A stretch of DNA of 64,000 bases from Tragulus kanchil. Lineage: Eukaryota; Chordata; Mammalia; Artiodactyla; Tragulidae. The stretch is from positions 204,410,939 to 204,474,938 of the forward strand of contig JAIOJX010000032.1 in assembly GCA_022376925.1 (NCBI GenBank). The letters are read 5' to 3'. The notes under the pieces are model-generated. The model was not told the origin of the DNA and ran no database searches. It saw only the letters and a program-made list of their open reading frames with translations. This document shows, piece by piece, positions 25,335 through 36,364 of this stretch (the first letter of the stretch is position 1; each line of letters opens with the position of its first letter). The position numbers and the translations under genes were made by a program.

Positions 25335-25650
25335 GGGCTTCCCTGGTGGTCCAGTGGGTAAGGACAGCGCCTTGCAGTGCAAGGGGCACTGGTTCGAGCC
25401 CTGGCCTGGGAAGATCCCACGTGCCGTGGAGCGACTGGACCCATGTGTCCAATTACTGAGCCGGAGCTCTGGAGCACATGCACCTAGAGCCAGTGCTCTG
25501 CAACAACAGAGGCCACCGCGATGGGAGGCCCACACGGGCCAAAGAACAAAGATGGATGAAAATGGACAAATGAAAGGCCAATAGAAGTGGCCCACCTGCT
25601 CCCCTCCCTCCCCACCCCGCCCCCACCAAAATAAAAAAATTAAAAAAAAA
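25335..25650 (+). mobile_element. GC-tailed CHR SINE, complete with TSD
   Basis: Head gggcttccctggtggtccag, B box ggttcgagccctggcc, body gagcgactggacccatgtg and agaggccaccgcgatggg. Then comes ccaatagaagtggcccacc, a C-rich tract and an A-rich tail. Target-site duplication aattgccacagata at 25321-25334 and 25651-25664. Open frames across it are repeat-derived. Confidence 0.93.
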
Positions 25651-26163
25651 AATTGCCACAGATAAGAATCACTGGATTAAAGACCATAGACCTCAAAGCA
25701 GTAACGATTTCCCCTTCTCAATATGGATCTGAGGACCTCCTTACAAACCCCCTCAAAGTTCAGGAAACCTCTAGACAGATATGCTTTGTTCCACGCAGGT
25801 TCTAAGTCTGTGTTCTAAGTTCCATACGAGGTTTTGGACCTACTTCAACTTGTGCACGTAGCCATACTGACCTTGGAGCCCAGGCCGAGTACCAGAGCTG
25901 CTCCGGGTTTGGAAGTTTTTGGGGCCCTGAATGTGTTGGCCCCAAAGGGTTCTTCTCAACTTCTCAATTTTGACAGTTGGGTGGATTAATCTTTTCTGTG
26001 GGGGGCTCTGCCATGCACTGTAGGCTGTTTAGCAGCATCTCTGACCTCTATGCACTAGATGCCAGTAAAACGCCCGAGTTACAAAAACTGAAAATATTTC
26101 CGGACCTAGATGAGCAGATGCAAACTATTATATATGGAACGGATAAACAAGATCCTACTGAAC

Positions 26164-26306
26164 AGCACAAGGAAATATATTAAGCATCCTGTGATAAGCC
26201 ATAATGGAAAAGAATATGAAAAGGACTTTTTATATGTATAACTAAATCACTTTGCTATACAACAGAAATTAACACAACATTGTAAAACAACTATACTTCA
26301 ATCAAA
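26164..26306 (+). mobile_element. L1 LINE 3' end (duplicate copy)
   Basis: Second copy of 25010-25152, created by duplication G. Confidence 0.85.
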
Positions 26307-26311
26307 ATACA

Positions 26312-26409
26312 TTTATTGGTGGGATTTGTGTTCTTCAACCAGGGATTGAACGTGGACCCTTGGCAGTGAGAACAGAGTCCTCACCACTGAACTGCCAGGG
26401 AATTCCCTC
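26312..26409 (-). mobile_element. Short CHR-type SINE (duplicate copy)
   Basis: Second copy of 25158-25255, created by duplication G. Confidence 0.75.
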
Positions 26410-26488
26410 AATAAAATAAAAATTTTTTAAAAAGCTTCCAGACCTCACCAGATGTTCTCTGGAAGGAGGATCAAAATTGCCACAGATA

Positions 26489-26805
26489 GGGCTTCCCTGG
26501 TGGTCCAGTGGGTAAGGACAGCGCCTTGCAGTGCAAGGGGCACTGGTTCGAGCCCTGGCCTGGGAAGATCCCACGTGCCGTGGAGCGACTGGACCCATGT
26601 GTCCAATTACTGAGCCGGAGCTCTGGAGCACATGCACCTAGAGCCAGTGCTCTGCAACAACAGAGGCCACCGCGATGGGAGGCCCACACGGGCCAAAGAA
26701 CAAAGATGGATGAAAATGGACAAATGAAAGGCCAATAGAAGTGGCCCACCTGCTCCCCTCCCTCCCCACCCCGCCCCCACCAAAATAAAAAAATTAAAAA
26801 AAAAA
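26489..26805 (+). mobile_element. GC-tailed CHR SINE (duplicate copy)
   Basis: Second copy of the element at 25335. It carries the same target-site duplication (26475-26488, 26806-26819), so it arose by copying the region and not by a second insertion. Confidence 0.93.
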
Positions 26806-27218
26806 AATTGCCACAGATAAGAATCACTGGATTAAAGACCATAGACCTCAAAGCAGTAACGATTTCCCCTTCTCAATATGGATCTGAGGACCTCCTTACA
26901 AACCCCCTCAAAGTTCAGGAAACCTCTAGACAGATATGCTTTGTTCCACGCAGGTTCTAAGTCTGTGTTCTAAGTTCCATACGTAGGTTTTGGACCTACT
27001 TCAACTTGTGCACGTAGCCATACTGACCTTGGAGCCCAGGCCGCCGAGTACCAGAGCTGCTCCGGGCAGGACCCCCTCTTTCCTGCCTCTTCTAGACCAG
27101 TGGGAAGGGAGCAAGGGCTCTCAAAAATCAAGAGAGAGACCATTCCATTTTTTTCAGTTCGTGACTACATTTAAAATTTTCTGATTTATCAAGATAAGGT
27201 AACAAAAATTATGCTGTC

Positions 27219-27433
27219 TTTTTTTTTGTTTTTTAACATTTATGTGGCTGTGTTGAGTCTTAGTTGAAGCACGCAGGATCTTTCAGTGCAGTACATGGAC
27301 TCCCCCGTTGTGGCATGTGGGCTCCGAAGCGCGCGAGCTGAGCTGCTCTGCGGCATGTGAGGTCTTTGTTCCCCGAGCAGGGATTGAATCTGCACTCTGT
27401 GCCTTGCAAGGCGGATTCTTAAAGGGAAGTCCC
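27219..27433 (-). mobile_element. CHR-type SINE with TSD
   Basis: Blocks atttatgtggctgtgttgag, ggcatgtgggctccg, agcagggattgaatctgc and the end aagggaagtccc. Flanked by the similar sequences aattatgctgtct (left) and aataatgctgtat (right). Confidence 0.8.
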
Positions 27434-27450
27434 AATAATGCTGTATTTTT

Positions 27451-27779
27451 TTTTCTTAAAGATTTATTTATTTATTTATTTTGGGCGGGGGTCGGGTTGG
27501 GGAGGGAGGGCAGCGGGCGAGCCACTTCTATTGGTCTTTCATTTCTCTACTTTCATCCGTCTTTGTTCTTTGGCTCCTGTGGGCCTCCCATCGTGGTGGC
27601 GTCTGTCGCTGCAGAGCGCCGGCTCTGGGCGCGTGCGCTCCAGAGCTCTGGCTAGGTAACTGGACACATGGGTCCAGCCGCTCCGCGGCACGTGGGATCT
27701 TCCCAGGCCAGGGATCGAACCGGCGCCCCTTGCACTGCAAGGCGCTGTCCTTACCCACTGAACCACCAGGGGAAGCCCC
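27451..27779 (-). mobile_element. GC-tailed CHR SINE, complete with 17-base TSD
   Basis: (attt)n, then the G-rich tract 27483-27510, ctattggtctttcatttc, cagggatcgaaccggcgcc and ccaccaggggaagcccc. Direct repeats aataatgctgtattttt at 27434-27450 and 27780-27796. It landed exactly at the end of the preceding SINE. Confidence 0.94.
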
Positions 27780-28184
27780 AATAATGCTGTATTTTTAAAG
27801 CAACATAATTTCACTAGAACCAGATAATGATGGGATTTATACACATATTAGTTCACGGCTTGATGGAGGTGGTACTGACAGGCAGTGGGAAGTAGCAGCA
27901 GTGCTGGGCAGATCCCTTGTTCTGTATGGCCTGGCTGAGTTTTTCTGGATGGATGCATGACCTCATGTGGACATATGGTGTTTTGGGAATGAGAAACCAA
28001 TCAAATTGCTCTTTAGAACCCCTCTCTCATCCATGCAACCCTAAAAGAATGTGGAGAGAGCTCTGTGGAAGAAGGTGAGGAAAGGGAAATGCTACTTAGC
28101 TTTAGGTATGCAATCAAATGTTCTGGCCCTGCCACTTAGTAACCATGTGATCTTGGGAAGAACACTTAAAACTCTGTGCCTCAG

Positions 28185-28560
28185 GGCATCCCTGGTAGCT
28201 GAGCAGTAAAGAGTTTGCCTGCCAGTACAGGAGATATGGGTTCATTTCCTGATACGGGAAGACCCCACATGCTACTGAGCAACTAAGCCTGTGAGCCACA
28301 ACTACGGAGCCTATGCTCTAGAGCCTCGGAGCCGCAACTATCGAGCCCAGGTGCTGCAGATACTGAAACCCATAAACCCTAGAGCCTGAGTTCCACAAGA
28401 GAAGTCACCGCAACAAGAAGCCTACTCACCTCAACTGAGAGTAGCCCCAACTCCCTGCAACTAGAGAAGAGCCTACAGCAGCAGTGAAAACCCAGAATAG
28501 CCCAAAATAATAAAAAAAATTTTTAAAGGAGAAAAAGGTGAATTTATTCAAAACAAAAAC
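28185..28560 (+). mobile_element. CHR-type SINE inserted in a MIR, with TSD
   Basis: Head ggcatccctggtagctgagc, the long CHR body, and an A-rich tail. Flanked by ctctgtgcctcag at 28172-28184 and 28561-28573. Both flanks are MIR sequence (ccacttagtaaccatgtgat to the left, tctcatctttgtaatggg to the right). Confidence 0.9.
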
Positions 28561-28689
28561 CTCTGTGCCTCAGTCTCATCTTTGTAATGGGAATTGCAAT
28601 ATTAAATTGCTTAGCACAAGTGGTTGTGTCTAGTAAGCATTTGATGCCCACAGCTATTACTGCTGTTATACTTACTGTATATATATATA

Positions 28690-28842
28690 TAGACCAAATA
28701 AGATGGTTGGATGGCATCCCTGACTCAATGGACATGAGTTTAAGCAAATGCCAGAAGATAGTGAAAGACAGGGAAACCTGGTGTGCTGCAATTTACGGGG
28801 TTGCAAAGAGTCGGACATGACTGAGCAACGGAACAACGTAAA
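28690..28842 (+). mobile_element. BovB/BovA 3' end fragment
   Basis: aagatggttggatggcatcc, tggtgtgctgcaatttacgg and gttgcaaagagtcggacatg match the BovB 3' terminal domain. Preceded by a short (at)n run at 28678. Confidence 0.85.
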
Positions 28843-29229
28843 TCTGGACATATCCTGGGACAGTGTTTCGGCCAGAAGAAGCATTAAGAAGAGGGCTATA
28901 CACATCACAAGTCAACTTTCTGAAATCCTCTTGACATAGTTTGTCACCCTCCTCAAAGCTGCTGGGTCAGTTCTTTCTCTTCTAAGGTCTCCATCCAAAT
29001 CTCTCAGCCCTGTGGTGATCTTCACTTTACTCTTGCTAAGCAACTCTTGTCTCTATCTCCCAACCAAAGGTTCTTTGTTCCTGGCTGGACATCTCCGGGC
29101 CAGGTTAGTATCACTTAGCTTTTTGTCTCATTGTCTGCCTCTCCACTCTCTCCTGGCTCCATAAGCCAAAGGTACTGTAGCCATTGGCCCCTAAATGAGG
29201 ATGTCTCTTCCAAGGGCATTTTGTTATTT

Positions 29230-29907
29230 TTTTTTTTAAAGATTTATTCATTTATTTATTTTGGTGGGGGTGGGGTAGGGAGGGAGGGGAGCAGGCGGGC
29301 CACTTCTTTTTTTTTTTTTTTTTTAAAGATTTATTTATTCATTTTATTTTGGGCGGGGGTCGGGTTGGGGAGGGAGGGGAGTGGGCGGGCCACATCTATT
29401 GGTCTTTAATTTGTCCATTTTCATCCATCTTTGCTCTCCGCCCCATGTGGGCCTCCCATCGCGGCGGCGTCTGTCGTTGCAGAGCGCCGGCTCTGGGCGC
29501 ATGCGCTCCAGAGCTCTGGCTCGGCGGTTGGACACATCAGTCCAGCCGCTCAGCGGCCCGTGGGATCCTCCCAGGCCAGGGATCGAACCGGCGCTCCTTG
29601 CACTGCAAGGCGGTGTCCCTACCCACTGGACCACTAGGGGCTGCCCGGGCCACTTCTATTGGTCTTTCATTTGTCCGTTTTCATCCATCTTTGTTCTTTG
29701 GCCCGTGTGGGCCTCCCATCGCAGTGGCCTCTGTTGTCGCAGAGCACCGGCTCTGGGCGCGTGCTCTCCAGAGCTCCAGCTCGGTAATTGGACACATCAG
29801 TCCAGTCGCGCCGCAGCACATGGAATCTTCCCAGGCCAGGGATCAAACCAGTGCCCCTTGCAGTGCAAGGCGGTGTCCTTACCCACTGGACCACCAGGGA
29901 AGCCCCC
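29230..29907 (-). mobile_element. GC-tailed CHR SINE, outer element split by a second copy
   Basis: Its tail (29230-29307, with a G-rich tract at 29263-29290) and its body (29646-29907) are separated by another SINE. The outer direct repeat ggcattttgttattt lies at 29215-29229 and 29908-29922. The long open frame at 29381-30097 is a chance frame through these SINEs. Confidence 0.93.
29308..29645 (-). mobile_element. GC-tailed CHR SINE, inner element
   Basis: A complete second copy inserted into the tail of the outer SINE, in the same orientation. The target duplication cgggccacttct (29296-29307 and 29646-29657) consists of outer-SINE sequence, which proves the order of insertion. Confidence 0.95.
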
Positions 29908-30835
29908 GGCATTTTGTTATTTATTCACCTGTTTCAGACATTTGAACTGTCTTCAAGCTTTGAGTATTATGAGTAAAACGGCTGTGCATATTCATGTGAA
30001 AGTCTTTTGGGGGGATGTATACTTTCATTTTTTCTTGGGGAACTATCTAGATAGAAATGCCTGTAACCTTGCTATTGTCATTTATTTGTTCAATTAGCTT
30101 TTATATCGAGTTTTTGGGATTTTCTTAGGTGGTTATGTTCTCCGTGACTAAAGACAGTTTGACTTCTTCCTTTCCAGCCCATTTGCTTTTTTTTTTTTTT
30201 TCTTTTTCGCATAGATCTTTGTGTATAGTTCAGTGTTGAATAAAAGTATTCAGTTGACATTGTGAATATGCTGTAAGATTAAGGGAATTTACATGGGAGC
30301 TATGCAACAACCTGGAGGGGTGGGATGGGGAGGGAGTGGGAGTGTCTTCTTCCACTTGGCATCATCTCCTCAAGGTTCATCCATTTGTAGCATGTATCGC
30401 GGTTTCATTCTGTTCTATGGCCTAATAATATCCCTTTGTGTAGGTAAGCTACATTTTGTTTGTTCATTCATCAGTTGATGGACATGTGGGTCATTTCTAT
30501 GTTTTGGCTTTCATAAACAATGCGGCTAGAAACATCTGTGTACACGTTTTTGTGTGGATGTGTATTTTCAAGTCTCTTGGAATGGGACTGCTGAGCCATA
30601 TACTACTTTTCTTTTTAACTTTTGAGAAACGACTATACTGTTTTCTACAACAGCTGCTCCATTTTACATTCTCCAGCCACACATGAAGGTTTCAATTTCT
30701 CTACATTTCCATCAACACTTGTTTAGTCATCTTTTTTATTAGTTATCCTAGTGAGTGTGAAGTGGTGTCCCAATGTGGTTTTGATTTGCATTTGCCTGTG
30801 ACTAATGACGGCAAGTTTCACTGCATATACTTATT

Positions 30836-31010
30836 TGGCTCAGACAGTAAAGAGTCTGCCTGCAACATGGGAGACCTGGGTTCGATCCCTTGGGGGGAAT
30901 AGCAACCCACGCCAGTATTCTCGCCTGGAGAATTCCAACGGAGAGAGGAGCCTGGCGGGCTACAGTCCGTGGGGTTGCAAAGGGTTAGACATGACTGAGG
31001 GACTAAGCAC
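30836..31010 (+). mobile_element. Bov-tA SINE
   Basis: ggctcagacagtaaagagtc, ggttcgatcccttggg, cgccagtattctcgcctgg, gggctacagtccgtgg. Copied at 31933-32108. Confidence 0.9.
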
Positions 31011-31932
31011 ACACTACACAGTAGATATTTAGTTTTTTGGGTTGGTTTTTTTTTTTTTAATGGGAAAACGTCCTCTCTAATCATTTACTCATTTAAGAAA
31101 TGGAATTTTTAAAAATGAAGCTTCTTTATATATTCCAGGTACTAGATCTTTATTAGGTACATGATCTGCAAATATTTTTGTGAGTTCTTACACTTTTTTT
31201 AAAAAAATTTATGTTATATTCTGTTACAAATTTGAGGTATAGAAGACCTGCCTGATTGATGGTCCACAATCTAGAACAGACTTTTAGTGAACTTTTGGGA
31301 ATTCTTGAACAGGACATAATCTTTTATGTTAGCTTGGTAAAAGTATTCAGTTGACATTGTGAATATGCTGTAAGATTAAGGGAATTTACATGGGAGCTAT
31401 GCAACAACCTGGAGGGGTGGGATGGGGAGGGAGTGGGAGTGTCTTCTTCCACTTGGCATCATCTCCTCAAGGTTCATCCATTTGTAGCATGTATCGCGGT
31501 TTCATTCTGTTCTATGGCCTAATAATATCCCTTTGTGTAGGTAAGCTACATTTTGTTTGTTCATTCATCAGTTGATGGACATGTGGGTCATTTCTATGTT
31601 TTGGCTTTCATAAACAATGCGGCTAGAAACATCTGTGTACACGTTTTTGTGTGGATGTGTATTTTCAAGTCTCTTGGAATGGGACTGCTGAGCCATATAC
31701 TACTTTTCTTTTTAACTTTTGAGAAACGACTATACTGTTTTCTACAACAGCTGCTCCATTTTACATTCTCCAGCCACACATGAAGGTTTCAATTTCTCTA
31801 CATTTCCATCAACACTTGTTTAGTCATCTTTTTTATTAGTTATCCTAGTGAGTGTGAAGTGGTGTCCCAATGTGGTTTTGATTTGCATTTGCCTGTGACT
31901 AATGACGGCAAGTTTCACTGCATATACTTATT

Positions 31933-32108
31933 TGGCTCAGACAGTAAAGAGTCTGCCTGCAACATGGGAGACCTGGGTTCGATCCCTTGGAGGGGGGAAT
32001 AGCAACCCACGCCAGTATTCTCGCCTGGAGAATTCCAACGGAGAGAGGAGCCTGGCGGGCTACAGTCCGTGGGGTTGCAAAGGGTTAGACATGACTGAGG
32101 GACTAAGC
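31933..32108 (+). mobile_element. Bov-tA SINE (duplicate copy)
   Basis: Second copy of the element at 30836, created by duplication H, with a slightly longer A/G run. Confidence 0.9.
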
Positions 32109-32786
32109 ACACACTACACAGTAGATATTTAGTTTTTTGGGTTGGTTTTTTTTTTTTTTAATGGGAAAACGTCCTCTCTAATCATTTACTCATTTAAGAA
32201 ATGGAATTTTTAAAAATGAAGCTTCTTTATATATTCCAGGTACTAGATCTTTATTAGGTACATGATCTGCAAATATTTTTGTGAGTTCTTACACTTTTTT
32301 TAAAAAAATTTATGTTATATTCTGTTACAAATTTGAGGTATAGAAGACCTGCCTGATTGATGGTCCACAATCTAGAACAGACTTTTAGTGAACTTTTGGG
32401 AATTCTTGAACAGGACATAATCTTTTTATGTTAGCTTGGACAAGATTATGGAATAATTTGGAACAAGTGGTTTCATTCATATATCTGTAGAAAGATAAAT
32501 TGAATTCTCCTTTAATTTGAATTCTCCTTGGGCATTCTCCCAAGTTTAATTATAACTTAACTACTACTGTGCTCATGCTGAAATTAAGGCTGAACCTGGA
32601 TTGATGACCTACTTTCTAATTGAAATTATGTCTTTTATTTTCTAGATAGGGTCTTCTAAGCACAAAAATTTTAATGAAGTTGAAGTTATGTCTTTGTTTT
32701 TCTTTTGGTTGCTTGTGGTTTTGGTGTCCTATCTAAGGAATCATTGCCTAACCCAAGGTCACAAAGACTTACACTTACATTGTCTT

Positions 32787-32956
32787 TTCTTTTTTTTTTA
32801 AATACCCTTTTATTTATTTTTGGCTGTACTTGGTCTTCATTGATGTGTGGATCTAGCTGCTCTGCAGTATGTGAAATCTTCCCAGATCAGGGATCGAACC
32901 TGTGTCTCCTGCATTGGCATATGGGTTCTTATCCACTGAGCCACAAGGGAAGCCCA
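32787..32956 (-). mobile_element. CHR-type SINE, partial
   Basis: tttatttatttttggctgta, atcagggatcgaacctgtg and gagccacaagggaagccc, in reversed orientation. Confidence 0.8.
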
Positions 32957-33216
32957 CATTTTTTTTTAAGACTTTTATTGTTGTAGATCTTACATTCAAG
33001 TCTTTGATTCATCTGAGTTAGTTTTTGTGGGGTGTGAAGTAGGAGTTCAAATTAATGTTTTTGCAGGCAGATTTCCAACTGTCCTAGCACAATTTGTGGG
33101 TTTTTTTACTTGTTTGTTTTAATTTACACAACTTTGTTCACAGATGCTGTGTTAAGAATGATATATATGTGTGTGTCCATATATATATGAATATACATAT
33201 GTACACACATATTTTT

Positions 33217-33538
33217 TTTTTAAGATTTATTTATGTATTTATTTTGGGGGGGTGTGGTGGGGAGGGAGGGGAGCAGGCCGGCTACTTCTATTGGTGTTTC
33301 ATTTGTCTATTTTCATCCATCTTCGTTCTTTGGCCCGTGTGGGCCTCCCACCGCAGTGGCCTCTGTTGTCACAGAGCACCAGCTCTGGGCACATGCTCTC
33401 CAGAGCTCCGGCTCGGTAATTGGACACATCAGTCCAGTCGCTCCGCAGCACGTAGGATCTTCCCAGGCCAGGGATCGAACCCACACCTCTTGCACTGCAA
33501 GGCAGTGCCCTTACCCACTGGACCACCAGGGAAGCCCC
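33217..33538 (-). mobile_element. GC-tailed CHR SINE with TSD
   Basis: G-rich tract 33246-33272, ctattggtgtttcatttgtc, cagggatcgaacccacacc, ccaccagggaagcccc. Direct repeats acacatattttt at 33205-33216 and 33539-33550. Confidence 0.93.
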
Positions 33539-33595
33539 ACACATATTTTTAAAAGTGAAAACTTTTATATTTGGAATTAGCCAGCAGGACTCAGT

Positions 33596-34059
33596 TTAGA
33601 TTATCCCAATTTTGTTGTCAACATCCAAAGCTTATAGTCAGGAGCCAGTCTGACATACCCTTCTTCTCTCCATCACGCCTGATCAGGATATTGACCTTAG
33701 CCACGTCCACGTCATAGAGCCTCTTCACAGCCTGCTGTATCTGGTGCTTGCTGGCCTTGCTATCCACAGTGAACACCAGTGTGCTGTTGTCTTTTCTTCA
33801 TGGCTGACTTGGTGGTGAAGGGGAATTTGATGATGGCAGAGTGGTCAAGTTTATTTCTCCTAGGGGCACTCTTCCGAGGGTACTTGGGCTGCCTCCTGAG
33901 CTGCAGTGTTTCAGTCCGCTGGAAGGTGGGTGATGTCCAGATCTTTTTGTGTGTGTGGCTGTGAATGCCTTTCACCACTGCTTTCTTGGCCTTCAAAGCC
34001 TTTGCTTTGGCTTCGGCTTTAGGAGGGGCAGGGGCTGCCTTCTTTGCCTTTGGCACTAT
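33596..34059 (-). pseudogene. RPL23A: RPL23A processed pseudogene
   Basis: On the minus strand an intronless copy of the large-subunit ribosomal protein uL23 gene runs from [20 protein letters not shown] through [19 protein letters not shown] to SAMKK. It then loses frame at about 33783 through an indel (I estimate five bases lost). In other frames it continues through the conserved middle ([20 protein letters not shown]) to YVRLAPDY, with a second frameshift before the old stop at 33596-33598. The start codon is ATA instead of ATG (34059-34057). A 3' UTR-like stretch follows to about 33560. It lies within an old L1 and beside two SINEs. No introns, two frameshifts and a lost start mark it as dead. 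Confidence 0.93.
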
Positions 34060-34082
34060 CTTCCTGAAGAGCAACGTTCATA

Positions 34083-34391
34083 TTTTAAGATTTACTTATT
34101 TATTTGGTTGTGCATGTTCTTCATTGCTGCACGTGTGCTTTCTCTAGTTGCTGTGAGCAGGGATTACTCTTCCTTGTGGTACACAGGCTTCTTATTGTGG
34201 TGACTCCTCTTATTGCAGAACACAGGCACTAGGCACATGGGCTTCAGTAGTTGCAGTACACAGACTCAGTAGTTGTGGCCCATTGGCTTTAGTTGCTCCA
34301 TGGCATGTGGAATCTTCCTGGAAGAGGGATCACACCCATGTCTCCTGCATGGGCAGGCAGATTCTTATCCACTATGCCACCAGGGGAGACC
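34083..34391 (-). mobile_element. CHR-type SINE, diverged
   Basis: aagatttacttatttatttg, ttgctgcacgtgtgctttct, agagggatcacacccatg, ccaccaggggagac. It sits immediately beside the 5' end of the RPL23A pseudogene. Confidence 0.75.
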
Positions 34392-34951
34392 ACTGTTTGT
34401 TGAAAAGACCATTCTTTCCCCCACGGAATGGTCTTGGAATCTTTATCAAAAATCAATTAACTATAAATGTGTAGATTTATTGCTGAACCCTGAAATCTCT
34501 ATCATTGATTTATTTGTCTATACTTATTCTAGTACCACTCTTTCTATTGTAGTATGTTTTGTTTTTTTCTTGTAATGACTTCTGGAACTGGGAAATTTGA
34601 GTTCTTCAACTTTATTTCTTTAAAATAGTTTAAGCTATTCTAAGACTTTTGTATTATCATATAAATTTTAGGATCAGCAGATCAGTTTTTGCAAAAATGG
34701 TAGCTAGAAAATGATATGGATTGCATCAAATCTGTAGGAATAACTTGGGAAGTTTTGTCCTCTTAATGATATTAAGTCTTCCAACCCATAAGCATGGGAT
34801 GTCTTTCTATTTATCTGTATCTTTAATTTCTTTCAGTGGTGTTTTGGTGCACCAAGTTTGCATTCTGGGGGTTAAATTTAGTCTTTTTGACACAACTTAC
34901 AGTAGAGTTTTCTATATACAAGATCGTATCATTTGTAGACATAGTTTTACT

Positions 34952-35238
34952 TAAAAATTATTATTTATTTATTTTTGGTTGTTCTGCATCTTTGTTGCTA
35001 CCCACCCATATTCTCTAGCTGTGGCAAGCAGGGGCTATTCTTCATTGTGGGTCTGGAGCTTCTCATCGCTGTGGCTGCTCTTGTGGAGCACAGATTCTAG
35101 GCTCGTGGGTGTCAATAATTGCAGCTCCCAGGCTTAATTACTCCTAAGTATGTGGAATCTTCCCAGACCAGGGATCGAACCTATGTCTCCTGCATTGGCA
35201 GGCAGATTCCTATCCACAGAGCCACCACAGAAGTCCCG
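34952..35238 (-). mobile_element. CHR-type SINE with approximate TSD
   Basis: ttatttatttttggttgttc, ccagggatcgaacctatg, gagccaccacagaagtccc. Flanks tagttttact and tagtttcact differ by one base. It interrupts old L1. Confidence 0.8.
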
Positions 35239-35570
35239 TAGTTTCACTATTTTCCTTTCCAATCTGGATGTCTTTTATTTGTTTATTTTTGAGCTTAATT
35301 TCACTGCTAGAAGTTCCAGTGTTGAATAGTAATAATGAGTGTAGATATCCATTTCTTATTCCTGATCTGAGTGCAAAGCCTTCTGTCAGTCTTTTACTAT
35401 TGAGCATAATATTAGCTATGGGTTTTCATAGATAACTTTTATCATGTTGGAAAAGTTCTACTTCTAGATTGTTGAATTTATTATAAAAAGCTGTTGGAGT
35501 TTGTCAAATGCTTTTTCTGTATCTATTGAGATGATTGTGTGGGTTTTGTTCTTTGTTCTAATTATCATGC

Positions 35571-35778
35571 TAGTGCTCAGTCACTAAGTTGTGTCTGACT
35601 TTGTGACCCCATGGACTGTAGCCTGCCAGGCTCCTTTGTCTATGGGATTTCCCAGGCATGAATACTGGAATGGCTTGCTATTTCCTTCTCCAGGGAATCC
35701 TCCCTACCCAGGGATCTTACCTGTGTCTCCTGCATTGCAAGTGGATTCTTTACCAACTGAGCTACCAAGGAAGTCCAT
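35571..35778 (-). mobile_element. Bov-tA SINE
   Basis: gtgctcagtcactaagttgt, gaccccatggactgtagcc, aatactggaatggcttgc, gctaccaaggaagtcc, in reversed orientation. Confidence 0.92.
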
Positions 35779-35968
35779 TATAATAATATAATGTGTTATA
35801 CTGATTATTTTTTCTATGTTGAACGAATCTTGCATTCCTGAACTACATTCCACTTGGTCGTGATGTATACTCCTTTTCATATGTTGTTCCAAATTTTGGA
35901 AGATTTTGAGAAGGCTTGATGTTCATTCCTTTTAAACATATAATAGTAATTTATTCACCAGTGAAATC

Positions 35969-36160
35969 TGGTGGCTCAGATGGTAAAGAATCTGCTTGCA
36001 ATACAGGAGATGTAAGAGACGGTGGTTTGATCCCTGGGTCAGAAAGATTCCCTGGAGAAGGAAATGGCAACCCACTCCAATATTCTTGCCTGGAGAATTC
36101 CATGGACAGAGGAGCCTGGTGGGCTACAGTCCAAGCATCAGACATGACTGAGCAACCAAC
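35969..36160 (+). mobile_element. Bov-tA SINE
   Basis: ggtggctcagatggtaaag, ggtttgatccctgggtcag, cccactccaatattcttgcc, gacatgactgagcaacc. Its second half recurs at 37153-37262 through duplication I. Confidence 0.92.
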
Positions 36161-36364
36161 AGACATACATATTCACCAGTGAAGCCTAGGTCCTAGGCTT
36201 TTCTTGGTGGCACTTTCTTGACTACTAATTCAGTCTCTTTATTTTTGTTTTATTTTATTCAGATTTTTAAATTTCTTCTTAATTAATTTTCAGTAGTTTG
36301 TATCTTTCTAGGAATTTTCCATTTGATCTAGGTTATCCAATTTGTTTGGATAAAAATATTTTAG

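Larger units (their letters stand above)
24763..27066. repeat. Tandem duplication G (offset 1162 falling to 1154)
   Basis: 24763-25907 recurs at 25925-27066. Copy 2 lacks 8 bases (near 25950) and gains three near 27042. The 17 bases between the copies (25908-25924) look like an error-ridden version of the sequence just before copy 1. Confidence 0.96.
30241..32439. repeat. Tandem duplication H (offset 1097)
   Basis: 30241-31337 recurs at 31338-32439 with small length changes, including two or three extra bases in a G/A run near 31992 and single T changes. Confidence 0.97.

Noticed and set aside
29381..30097. A 238-codon open frame, the longest in the window
   Set aside because: It runs through two nested SINEs and their flanks. 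Similar frames occur over every GC-tailed SINE because the body is GC-rich and stop-poor.
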